NCBI GenBank assembly: GCA_004558535.1
Contig: SFCP01000103.1
Location: forward strand, 1 to 6,454
Source of the DNA: Bacteroidales bacterium
GTDB lineage: Bacteria > Bacteroidota > Bacteroidia > Bacteroidales > Bacteroidaceae
Reading direction: 5' to 3'
DNA: 6,454 nucleotides
Below are positions 1-5,340 of the stretch, piece after piece. The notes under the pieces are model-generated. The model ran no database searches, was not told where the DNA came from, and saw nothing but the letters and a program-made list of their open reading frames with translations. The translations under genes were made by a program, and so were the position numbers. Position 1 is the stretch's first letter. Every line of letters starts with the position of its first letter.

Positions 1-26
1 TTTTTCGCAAAACAAAGATAACCAAA

Positions 27-58
27 AGGGCTGATACCTCGTGAGAAGTGTCAGCCCT
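27..58. terminator. Bidirectional terminator-like hairpin
   Basis: The 11-base arms AGGGCTGATAC (27-37) and GTGTCAGCCCT (48-58) pair with a single G-U wobble, and the loop contains CTC-GT-GAG, which can extend the stem. Rightward the stem is followed by the T-rich TAATTTATTTTG; leftward it is followed by TTTTGGTTATCTTTG. It could therefore stop transcription from either side, most likely from a gene beyond the left edge. Confidence 0.6.
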
Positions 59-192
59 AATTTATTTTGTTTGAAAAAGTTTTACCGGACAGCAATAAAT
101 TATTAATAATATACTGACAAATACCCCCCCGATTTTAATATGTATTAACTCAAATAAATGTATGGACCTGTCAGTTTTTTGGGCGAGCGTGA

Positions 193-222
193 GCGGCAAG
201 AAAACTCCGCTTTTCTTGCCGC
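193..222. repeat. 12-bp perfect inverted repeat (hairpin)
   Basis: Arms GCGGCAAGAAAA (193-204) and TTTTCTTGCCGC (211-222) are perfectly complementary around the 6-base loop CTCCGC. In the leftward direction the stem is followed, after about 12 bases, by a run of six A (GCCCAAAAAACTG) and not by T, so it is not a classical intrinsic terminator. It belongs to the repeat-rich island and could be part of a dispersed intergenic repeat. Confidence 0.6.
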
Positions 223-254
223 AGCGTTAGGCGGTGAAGGGTTGGTGAGGGGTT

Positions 255-331
255 GGTGTATAGTTTTGCGGGCCAACTATACACCCGGAATAGGGTGAGC
301 GTCAGGAATTTGTAAGGCCCGGTGTATAGTT
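255..331. repeat. GGTGTATAGTT repeat: inverted pair plus third copy
   Basis: GGTGTATAGTT occurs at 255-265, its exact reverse complement AACTATACACC at 275-285 (9-base loop), and a third direct copy at 321-331. Just before it, GGGTTGGTG is repeated directly at 239-247 and 250-258. An 11-mer present three times within 77 bases is not expected by chance. It could be a REP-like dispersed element, a protein-binding array or a mobile-element end. Confidence 0.6.
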
Positions 332-499
332 TGGGGCATTTTTCGGACCATAAAATGCGTAATGCGCGCGCGTATATGTGCGCGAAAGAAAAATACGGCG
401 TGCTGACGGGGGACTGAAAATGTGGGTGTGGGGAATGGAATGTCAAACTTGGGTTAAGGTTTCCAACTCCCGGATAGTTTCCCTCGCAGCAAGGCGACA

Positions 500-541
500 G
501 AAAGGGAGCAGGCCGCGAAAATTCACGGCCTGCTCCCTTTC
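500..541 (-). terminator. 16-bp perfect hairpin, probable terminator of the leftward gene pair
   Basis: Arms GAAAGGGAGCAGGCCG (500-515) and CGGCCTGCTCCCTTTC (526-541) pair perfectly across a 10-base AT-rich loop. It starts about 55 bases beyond the stop codon of the DUF4435 gene, where a terminator is expected. Read leftward, the last arm ends in CCCTTTCTGT, only a weak U tract. A consensus leftward promoter lies immediately before it, so it could instead be the 5' structure of a separate transcript. Confidence 0.6.
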
Positions 542-547
542 CTACGG

Positions 548-579
548 CAAAGATAATACAGTTTTCAGCGAAAAGCAAA
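548..579 (-). promoter_or_regulatory. Leftward Bacteroidetes-type promoter
   Basis: On the minus strand there is TTTG (579-576), a 20-base spacer, and TATCTTTG (555-548), which matches the Bacteroidetes sigma-ABfr consensus TTTG / TAnnTTTG at the expected spacing. Transcription would start near 541, at the foot of the 16-bp hairpin. No open frame with a start codon follows, so any product would be noncoding. It lies directly after the stop of the DUF4435 gene. Confidence 0.45.
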
Positions 580-595
580 TCCGCCCTTCCGCATT

Positions 596-1651
596 TTAAC
601 ATTTGGCTGCGCCCTCGGGCGGGGTGGCGGGGCAAGGGGCGTCTGTGCCGGCCTCGGGCGGGGTGGACGCTGCGGCATGCTCTTCCAGAAAGGCGCGGAC
701 GTCGTCCTGTATGCGCCGGTAGAGCGGGGCTGCAGCATAGGCGGTATGCTTGCGGAGCATGTCGCTGATGGAAGCCGACGAGTGCTGATAGGACGCCAAT
801 TCGTTCTGCATCTGCAGGGAATGCTCGGCCAGGCGGTGAATCTCGCGCTCACGCTCGCGCCGCAGCTGCTCGCAGACCAGCTCGAGGATGGGTCCGGCCA
901 CGCCGCCCTCGAGGTCGTGTCCGCGCATGTAGAGGTAGGTGGTCTCGGGTGTGACGCCCAGTTGCTGCAGTTCGGCGGCCAGCGGTTTGTAGGTGCTGCG
1001 GGCCTGGGGAAATTGGTGCTGCAGGCGGCTGACCTTGGCGTTCACCCGGTGGCGCAGGGCTTCCAGCGTACGCTCGGGGTGGTAGAGGTCCGGCTTCTCG
1101 ACGGCCACGATGTGATAGAAGTCCAGCATCGAGAACTGGGCGTGCCGACCGTGGCGGTAGGCCCAGATGTTCCATACGAACAGAGGCCAGACGATCTCCG
1201 AGAAAGTGCGGAGGTAGGCTTCGAAGTCGAAGATGCGGTGGTCGTTGAGCGTGGTCATCACGCATACCTGCTGCAGGGTGGGGGCGTAGCACTGGTAGTT
1301 CTCGATGGCATAGACGTAGGTGTGAAAGACGTAGGGCGAGTGGCAGACCATCTCGGAGGTTGGCGTAGTGCCCTGCATCAGGTAATCGTAGTCGGCGTCG
1401 ACACAGGCAATCATGTAGGGGCCCAGGCGGTTGGCGAGGGCTATCTTCTTGCCTTTGCAGAGCGATTGGCGCGAGGGGAGCATCACTTCAAAGTAGACGT
1501 GGTCGTTCTCGAGCGGGCGAAGCAGGTTGCTCCAGAAGAGCACATCGTCGAAGCTCTCCACGTAGGCCACGACCTTGCGGCGTGCGTGCTTGCCGTTCAG
1601 ACGGTTGGCCGCACGGATATAGGCAGAGTTGATGTTTTTCTTGAGGGACAT
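596..1651 (-). CDS. DUF4435 / TOPRIM-like protein (AriB-like), second gene of an ATPase pair
   Basis: This 351-residue protein resembles the DUF4435 family, whose fold is related to TOPRIM nucleases of OLD-type systems. Visible TOPRIM-like signals are an acidic residue at the end of a hydrophobic strand (VVAYVES, Glu32) and a DxD motif after another strand (IACVDAD, Asp85 and Asp87), the usual metal-binding positions. A conserved-looking HTYVYAIENYQCY follows at about 110-122. The middle part is rich in aromatic residues; a charged helix (about 263-285) suggests a short coiled coil; the last 26 residues are a low-complexity Pro/Ala/Glu tail. I chose the ATG at 1651 over an in-frame TTG at 1663. 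The ATPase gene lies 40 bp upstream on the same strand, so the two are probably one transcript. In the known PARIS defence system AriA (ATPase) holds AriB (DUF4435), which when released cleaves tRNA. A similar role here is inference: such pairs may also be ordinary conserved genes in Bacteroidales. Confidence 0.85.
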   Translation of the reverse strand: MSLKKNINSAYIRAANRLNGKHARRKVVAYVESFDDVLFWSNLLRPLENDHVYFEVMLPSRQSLCKGKKIALANRLGPYMIACVDADYDYLMQGTTPTSEMVCHSPYVFHTYVYAIENYQCYAPTLQQVCVMTTLNDHRIFDFEAYLRTFSEIVWPLFVWNIWAYRHGRHAQFSMLDFYHIVAVEKPDLYHPERTLEALRHRVNAKVSRLQHQFPQARSTYKPLAAELQQLGVTPETTYLYMRGHDLEGGVAGPILELVCEQLRREREREIHRLAEHSLQMQNELASYQHSSASISDMLRKHTAYAAAPLYRRIQDDVRAFLEEHAAASTPPEAGTDAPCPATPPEGAAKC

Positions 1652-1691
1652 AATGGCGCACAAGGGGAGATGAGGCGGGCGGCGCGGGCCG

Positions 1692-2519
1692 CTACAGGGT
1701 GATTTCGCTCACTTCGGTGACGGCATCCTCCCATCCGTCCATGATCAGTGCCGGTGAGTGGGTCGTCAGGATGATCTGGGCGTTGGGATTCAGTTCGTGC
1801 ACCATGGTGATGAGCCGCTTCTGCCATTCGAAGTGCAGGCTGGCTTCCGGTTCGTCCATAAACAGGACATAGGGTTGCCGGTCCTCGGTGAGGACGGTCA
1901 GCAGGATGAGCAGCATCTGCTTCTCGCCGCTCGAGAGCTTGTAGGGCGAGAGTCGTTCGCCGTACTGGAAGAAGGAGAGTTCGTTGCTGCTTCGGTCGAT
2001 GTGCTTGCCCGTCTCGCTGAACAGTTCGTCGACCAAGTCGAGGAAGCGATTTTTGAGCATCGCCGCCTCGGTGGCTCGTTCGCGGGCATCGGTTGCGCCG
2101 CTCGTCAGCAGTTCTATCATGCGGTTGCCCACGTTGACCTGGAAATCCAGGTAGCGGCGCTGCACCAGGTAGAGTTGCCAGTCCAGTTCCGTCACTACGG
2201 CGCCATCCGTGATTTGCAGCAGGCGGTCGCCCTGGATGAGCTGGCGGTCGAAGCTGCGGATGATGTCGTAGTGGATGGCCGTGGCGTCGGCGGGCGCGAA
2301 GTCTATCTTGACACCCATCTTGGCTTGGCTGAGGATTTCCCCCGAGGCCGGTGCCATGCGGAGCTGCTGCACCAGACGGTTGAGGATGGTTGACTTCCCC
2401 TCGCCGTTGCGGCCGCTCAGCACGTTGACGTCGGGGCGCAGCTCCCACACGATGTGCTTGTGGCTGCCCCACAGAGCGGTAATCTCGATACGCGTAATTC
2501 TTTCGGCAATTTTTGTCAT
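1692..2519 (-). CDS. ABC/OLD-type AAA ATPase (AriA-like), first gene of the pair
   Basis: This 275-residue soluble ATPase of the SMC/OLD/ABC class has every nucleotide-binding motif: Walker A GRNGEGKST (36-44), ABC signature LSSGEKQ (195-201), Walker B VLFMDEPE (218-225) with SLH following, and a switch histidine in TTHSP (252-256). There are no membrane segments, so it is not a transporter. The central region (about 60-190) is the expected place for target or partner contacts. I chose the ATG at 2519: the frame stays open to 2603, but the extra 28 residues are Pro/Arg-rich and look like translated leader. The DUF4435 gene follows after 40 bp. ATPase-then-DUF4435 is the order of ariA-ariB in PARIS and is analogous to a split OLD nuclease. 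At 275 residues it is, to my recollection, clearly shorter than described AriA proteins, so it may be a compact or functionally distinct branch. Confidence 0.88.
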   Translation of the reverse strand: MTKIAERITRIEITALWGSHKHIVWELRPDVNVLSGRNGEGKSTILNRLVQQLRMAPASGEILSQAKMGVKIDFAPADATAIHYDIIRSFDRQLIQGDRLLQITDGAVVTELDWQLYLVQRRYLDFQVNVGNRMIELLTSGATDARERATEAAMLKNRFLDLVDELFSETGKHIDRSSNELSFFQYGERLSPYKLSSGEKQMLLILLTVLTEDRQPYVLFMDEPEASLHFEWQKRLITMVHELNPNAQIILTTHSPALIMDGWEDAVTEVSEITL

Positions 2520-2572
2520 GGGTAAGGGTAGATAGTAGGGGGTTGGTGGTAAGGACCGGTGGCTCTGACGTT

Positions 2573-2622
2573 CAACTTGGGAAGCCCTTTGTGCCTCCCG
2601 CACTGCAACTTGGGGCTTTCCC
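2573..2622 (-). repeat. Leader hairpin and direct repeat upstream of the ATPase gene
   Basis: GGGAAGCCC (2579-2587) pairs with GGGCTTTCCC (2613-2622) apart from one bulged base, and CAACTTGGG occurs as a direct repeat at 2573-2581 and 2606-2614. The structure sits 50-100 bases before the ATPase start, in its probable untranslated leader. Function is unknown; it could influence mRNA stability or translation of the pair. Confidence 0.35.
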
Positions 2623-2732
2623 GGGGCAGTCGCGCAGTCCGTTGTGCTTCATCGTGGATGAAAAAACGACGGCACGCGCGCCGAAGGTCCGCTGTGGGCA
2701 GAGCTCAGAGCCTGTCGGATATGGATTTTGGA

Positions 2733-2740
2733 CAAATGTA
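2733..2740 (-). promoter_or_regulatory. Possible -7 element for the ATPase-DUF4435 pair
   Basis: Read leftward, TACATTTG (2740-2733) fits TAnnTTTG. The only nearby TTTG upstream (2756-2753) leaves a 12-base spacer instead of about 20, so the -33 half is not canonical. It is the only match I found in the interval and would give a leader of about 205 bases. Confidence 0.3.
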
Positions 2741-2857
2741 GGGCTTTTTTTTCAAAGGGGGTGGCTTCTCCCGCCTGTTTTTTGCTGTTTTGCCGCCGCT
2801 CCGGAAAATCCGGCAAGTCATTCCGACGTGTGGACGAAGTGCCGCCCCTCGGCTTAG

Positions 2858-2957
2858 CGGGACGTACGGGCACAAAACAGCCCACGCTCCGGGCATCTGT
2901 CGGCCTGTGCTTCGCGATGGATACGAAGTGGGCCATGCCTGGAGCGTGGGTGTCCCG
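2858..2957 (-). terminator. Large nested inverted repeat, probable terminator of the small Cys-rich gene
   Basis: Arms at 2881-2896 and 2935-2950 (CCCACGCTCCGGGCAT / ATGCCTGGAGCGTGGG) form a 16-bp stem with one wobble. Inside, GGCC (2902-2905 with 2931-2934) and CTTCG/CGAAG can continue the stem, and outside it CGGGAC (2858-2863) pairs with GTCCCG (2952-2957). Read leftward the main stem is followed by CTGTTTTGTG, a modest U tract, so it may terminate the small gene that stops about 80 bases earlier. It is far larger than a normal terminator and may be a dispersed structured repeat. Confidence 0.45.
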
Positions 2958-3030
2958 ACCTGCCACCCCAACGGGGAGGTGCGGTCAGGCGTCAGTCCCC
3001 GCCGGATGGGGCGGGCGAGATGTCGTTGGC

Positions 3031-3285
3031 TTATTTCTGCTTGCAGCAGGGGCGCATTGCCGTGCTGTCCTTCTTGCAGGTGCCGTTTCCTTTCTTGTTC
3101 TTCTTGCAGGTGCCTTTGCCTTTCTTTTTATTCTTGCAGGTGCTGCATTTTCCGGTGCAGGTGCTGTCTCGCTGGCAGCATTCGGTCTTGTTTCCGCATT
3201 TGCCGCTGCATTTCTTCTTCGGGCATTGTGCGCTGACACTCAGACAGAGCAGGGCGGCAGCGGCCATCATCATAAACTTCTTCAT
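3031..3285 (-). CDS. Small secreted Cys/Lys-rich peptide with 10-residue repeats (unknown function)
   Basis: This 84-residue protein begins with a clear signal peptide: MKK, a hydrophobic core (about 5-16) and a signal peptidase I site SVSA|Q after residue 19. There is no proper lipobox, so a lipoprotein is unlikely. The mature part (65 residues) holds 12 Cys and 19 Lys. Cys50, 60, 70 and 80 are spaced exactly ten apart in units like C-K-K-N-K-K-G-N-G-T, and two CC pairs occur (36-37, 80-81). Gln as first mature residue fits the Bacteroidetes pyroglutamate rule for exported proteins. The ATG at 3285 is fixed by the signal peptide, although the frame stays open to 3645. Its own promoter-like element lies at 3359-3366. 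I do not recognise the family; metal binding (metallothionein-like), a disulfide-rich secreted or toxin-like peptide, or binding to anionic polymers are all possible. Confidence 0.8.
   Translation of the reverse strand: MKKFMMMAAAALLCLSVSAQCPKKKCSGKCGNKTECCQRDSTCTGKCSTCKNKKKGKGTCKKNKKGNGTCKKDSTAMRPCCKQK
3071..3140 (-). repeat. 30-bp in-frame tandem repeat inside the Cys-rich gene
   Basis: Units begin with TTCTTGCAGGTGC at 3071, 3101 and 3131: two complete, nearly identical 30-base copies and a third that diverges after about 13 bases. The period keeps the reading frame and encodes the 10-residue Cys/Lys unit. This suggests recent growth by replication slippage, so copy number may vary between strains. 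Confidence 0.75.
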
Positions 3286-3332
3286 GGTTTGCAAGTTTTT
3301 TATAGGTGATACATGAAATTCATTGACAAACT

Positions 3333-3342
3333 GCCACGTGGC
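3333..3342. promoter_or_regulatory. Perfect palindrome GCCACGTGGC in the leader of the Cys-rich gene
   Basis: This 10-base palindrome lies between the -7 element (3359-3366) and the start codon (3285), just downstream of the predicted transcription start. It also forms a small hairpin in which CTGCC and GGCAG pair. It could be an operator or a stability stem; with one copy a chance occurrence is possible. Confidence 0.25.
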
Positions 3343-3358
3343 GGCAGCTTTATGTGCG

Positions 3359-3366
3359 CAAAGGTA
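3359..3366 (-). promoter_or_regulatory. -7 promoter element of the Cys-rich gene
   Basis: Read leftward, TACCTTTG (3366-3359) is an exact match to the Bacteroidetes TAnnTTTG element and is followed by CGC. No good TTTG lies 19-21 bases upstream, so recognition would rest on the -7 element. The leader would be about 65 bases. Confidence 0.5.
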
Positions 3367-3582
3367 AGGATTTTCCCGGGATTTCGCGCTTTTTGTGGTC
3401 TTAATAATCCGTAAAGCGCACGGACGCAAGCCGGCCAAGTGCTTCTTGCTGGCTGCTCCGGCGGTGCCTCCTGCCTCCGCAGCGGGGCGCGTAGCGGGCG
3501 GAATTCTCCCTAAAAAGGGGGCGCTCCGGCTGCAAAATGAAAGAAACGGCACAAAAAAGCACGGAGTGCGTAAATTAATTAC

Positions 3583-3590
3583 TACCTTTG
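3583..3590 (+). promoter_or_regulatory. -7 promoter element of the carboxyltransferase operon
   Basis: TACCTTTG matches TAnnTTTG exactly and follows an AT-rich stretch (TAAATTAATTAC). A consensus TTTG at -33 is missing. Transcription would start near 3597, giving a leader of about 88 bases before the ATG at 3685. Confidence 0.5.
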
Positions 3591-3684
3591 CGCAGGCTTC
3601 CCTGTGCCCCCCTTCGTGGCAGGGGCGCCCTTGCCCGGATTTCAACTTCGTGGAAATAATTTATAATACTACATCTCTATAACA

Positions 3685-5238
3685 ATGAGTGAACAACTGA
3701 AAAAAATCAAACAGCTTGTCGAACTGCGCGAGAAGGCGCGGCTCGGCGGTGGCGAAAAGGCCATCGAGAAACAGCATGCCAAGGGAAAAGCTACGGCTCG
3801 CGAGCGCATCAACCTCCTGCTGGATAAAGGTTCGTTCGAGGAAATGGATATGTTCAAGCTCCATCGTTGCCACAACTTCGGCATGGAGAAGAAGCATTTC
3901 CTCGGCGATGGCGTCGTGGCCGGAAGCGGTACCATCAACGGCCGCCTGGTCTTCGTCTTTGCCCAGGACTTTACGGTCAACGGCGGTTCGCTGTCCGAGA
4001 CAATGGCCGAAAAAATCTGCAAGGTGATGGACCTCTCCATGAAAATGGGAGCTCCCTGCATCGGACTCAACGATTCGGGCGGCGCACGCATTCAGGAGGG
4101 TATCAATGCCTTGGCCGGTTTCGGCAATATCTTCCAGCGCAATATCGAAGCCTCGGGCGTGGTGCCCCAGATCTCGGGTATCTGCGGCCCCTGTGCCGGC
4201 GGTGCCGTCTATTCGCCCGCTCTGACTGACTTCGTCGTGATGCTGGAGGGCGTCAGCTATATGTTCCTCACCGGACCCAAGGTGGTCAAGACCGTGACGG
4301 GCGAAGATGTGTCGCAGGAGGATTTGGGCGGCGCAGGCGTTCACGCACAGAAGAGCGGTGTGTGTCACTTCACCGCTAAGACCGAGGAGGAATTTGCCGG
4401 ACTGATTCGCAAACTGCTCGGCTACCTGCCGCAAAACAATATGGAGCACGCACCCCGTGTGGAATGCACCGACCCCATCGACCGCAAGGAGGATAGCCTC
4501 AACGAAATCATCCCCGACAACCCCAATCAGGCCTACGACATGTACCAGGTCATCTCGGCCGTGGTCGACAACGGCGAGTTCCTCGAAGTGCAGGCCGGCT
4601 ATGCCAAAAATATCATCATCGGCTTCGCCCGATTCAACGGACAGAGCGTCGGCGTCGTGGCCAACCAGCCTCGCGTCTATGCCGGTGTGCTGGATTGCAA
4701 CGCCAGCCGCAAGGCCGCCCGCTTCGTGCGCTTCTGCGACGCCTTTAATATCCCCATCGTCAGCCTGGTCGACGTTCCCGGCTTCCTGCCCGGCACAGGT
4801 CAGGAGTACAATGCCGTCATCAGTCACGGTGCAAAACTGCTCTACGCCTATGGCGAGGCCACGGTGCCCAAGGTGACCGTTACCCTGCGCAAGAGCTACG
4901 GCGGCTCCCACATCGTGATGGGTTGCAAGCAGCTCAAGGCTGACCTCAACTACGCTTGGCCCTCGGCTGAAATCGCTGTGATGGGTGCCGGTGGCGCCGT
5001 AGCCGTGCTCAACGGCAAGGAAGCCAAAGAACAGGCCGACCCCAAAGCTTTCCTGGCGCAAAAGGAAAAGGAATACAACGACCTATTCACCAATCCCTAC
5101 AAGGCTGCCGAGTACGGATATATCGATGATGTCATCGAACCGCGCAACACCCGATTTCGCATCTGCCGCGCGCTGGCACAACTGGCTAACAAGCGCGAGA
5201 CGCGACCGGCAAAAAAGCACGGCAACGAACCCCTATAA
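3685..5238 (+). CDS. mmdA: Acyl-CoA carboxylase / methylmalonyl-CoA decarboxylase carboxyltransferase subunit
   Basis: This 517-residue enzyme moves a carboxyl group between an acyl-CoA (propionyl/methylmalonyl-CoA) and biotin on a carrier protein. It is full length for the family (about 510-520). The N-terminal crotonase-like half carries DSGGARIQEG (130-139) and GPCAGGAVYSPAL (168-180), which form the acyl-CoA oxyanion site. The C-terminal half carries VDVPGFLPGTGQE (362-374), KSYGGSHIVMG (403-413) and YAWPSAEIAVMG (423-434), the biotin-side site. The ending KKHGNEPL is typical. It acts in the cytoplasm or at the inner face of the membrane if a pump is formed. A short accessory gene and a biotin carrier follow on the same strand, as in the methylmalonyl-CoA decarboxylase clusters of Bacteroidales, where the pathway runs succinate to propionate. 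Sequence alone does not separate mmdA from pccB; no biotin carboxylase gene is nearby, which favours the decarboxylase or transcarboxylase role. Confidence 0.93.
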   Translation: MSEQLKKIKQLVELREKARLGGGEKAIEKQHAKGKATARERINLLLDKGSFEEMDMFKLHRCHNFGMEKKHFLGDGVVAGSGTINGRLVFVFAQDFTVNGGSLSETMAEKICKVMDLSMKMGAPCIGLNDSGGARIQEGINALAGFGNIFQRNIEASGVVPQISGICGPCAGGAVYSPALTDFVVMLEGVSYMFLTGPKVVKTVTGEDVSQEDLGGAGVHAQKSGVCHFTAKTEEEFAGLIRKLLGYLPQNNMEHAPRVECTDPIDRKEDSLNEIIPDNPNQAYDMYQVISAVVDNGEFLEVQAGYAKNIIIGFARFNGQSVGVVANQPRVYAGVLDCNASRKAARFVRFCDAFNIPIVSLVDVPGFLPGTGQEYNAVISHGAKLLYAYGEATVPKVTVTLRKSYGGSHIVMGCKQLKADLNYAWPSAEIAVMGAGGAVAVLNGKEAKEQADPKAFLAQKEKEYNDLFTNPYKAAEYGYIDDVIEPRNTRFRICRALAQLANKRETRPAKKHGNEPL

Positions 5239-5305
5239 TATTATATGGTGTAGGAAACAGGATGTGTCCTCGCCGCTCAGAAAGGAAAATCCGGCGGCAG
5301 GCACA

Positions 5306-5340
5306 CTCCTCACTCCTAATTCCACATTCCTAACTCCCCA
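5306..5340 (+). repeat. Five 7-bp pyrimidine-rich units abutting the next start codon
   Basis: CTCCTCA, CTCCTAA, TTCCACA, TTCCTAA and CTCCCCA follow one another with an exact 7-base period, the last running into the ATG at 5340. No Shine-Dalgarno sequence is present. The run could be an unstructured ribosome-standby leader or a decayed tandem repeat. Confidence 0.5.

Larger units (their letters stand above)
1..595. other. Gene-free, hairpin-rich intergenic island
   Basis: I see no credible coding sequence here on either strand. The longest open frames have random-looking composition and no recognisable motif. The stretch runs from a terminator-like hairpin (27-58), through a very AT-rich part (about 60-165, with a C7 run at 124-130), into GC-rich DNA holding several perfect inverted repeats (193-222, 255-285, 500-541). 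It lies downstream of the leftward DUF4435 gene, so part of it must act in termination, but it holds more structure than termination needs. Confidence 0.6.
2520..3030. other. Gene-free stretch between two leftward genes
   Basis: I find no believable gene in these 511 bases; open frames on both strands look compositional. The part next to the ATPase gene holds a C-rich leader (2517-2553 read leftward), a hairpin with flanking direct repeats (2573-2622) and a possible -7 element (2733-2740). The part next to the small Cys-rich gene holds a large nested inverted repeat (2858-2957), which probably includes that gene's terminator. A run of eight T lies at 2745-2752. Confidence 0.55.
3286..3684. 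other. Divergent promoter region
   Basis: No gene is apparent in this stretch between the leftward Cys-rich gene and the rightward carboxyltransferase operon; open frames that cross it are shadows. It carries back-to-back promoter-like elements (3359-3366 leftward, 3583-3590 rightward), a perfect palindrome in the leftward leader (3333-3342), and a GC-rich middle (about 3415-3530) in which I see no clear element. Confidence 0.6.

Noticed and set aside
113..175. ACTGACA (113-119) and TGTCAGT (169-175) as ends of a mobile element
   Set aside because: Seven-base inverted repeats 49 bases apart in AT-rich DNA are too short and carry no other signature.
171..635. Leftward open frame of 154 codons in the left island
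   Set aside because: Composition is random-looking, it overlaps the end of the DUF4435 gene and runs through three perfect inverted repeats; no motif or family recognised.
677..1702. Rightward 341-codon open frame opposite the DUF4435 gene
   Set aside because: Antisense shadow caused by GC-rich codon use; the leftward frame has the coherent family motifs.
2520..2603. 28-residue N-terminal extension of the ATPase
   Set aside because: Extension is Pro/Arg/Ser-rich translated leader; the ATG at 2519 directly precedes the expected first strand of the ATPase fold.
3071..3140. CRISPR-like array (30-base repeats)
   Set aside because: Units are contiguous without spacers and in frame in a coding sequence.
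2649..3309. Several overlapping frames of 88-193 codons around the nested inverted repeat
   Set aside because: They conflict with each other and with the Cys-rich gene, and their sequences look like translated inverted repeats and antisense signal-peptide codons.
3286..3645. N-terminal extension of the Cys-rich protein to 204 residues
   Set aside because: A textbook signal peptide starts at the ATG at 3285, and the extension would run over the -7 promoter element and leader.
3661..5061. Leftward 466-codon open frame opposite the carboxyltransferase gene
   Set aside because: Mirror of the high-GC mmdA reading frame; no family motifs, while the rightward protein is a clear full-length enzyme.
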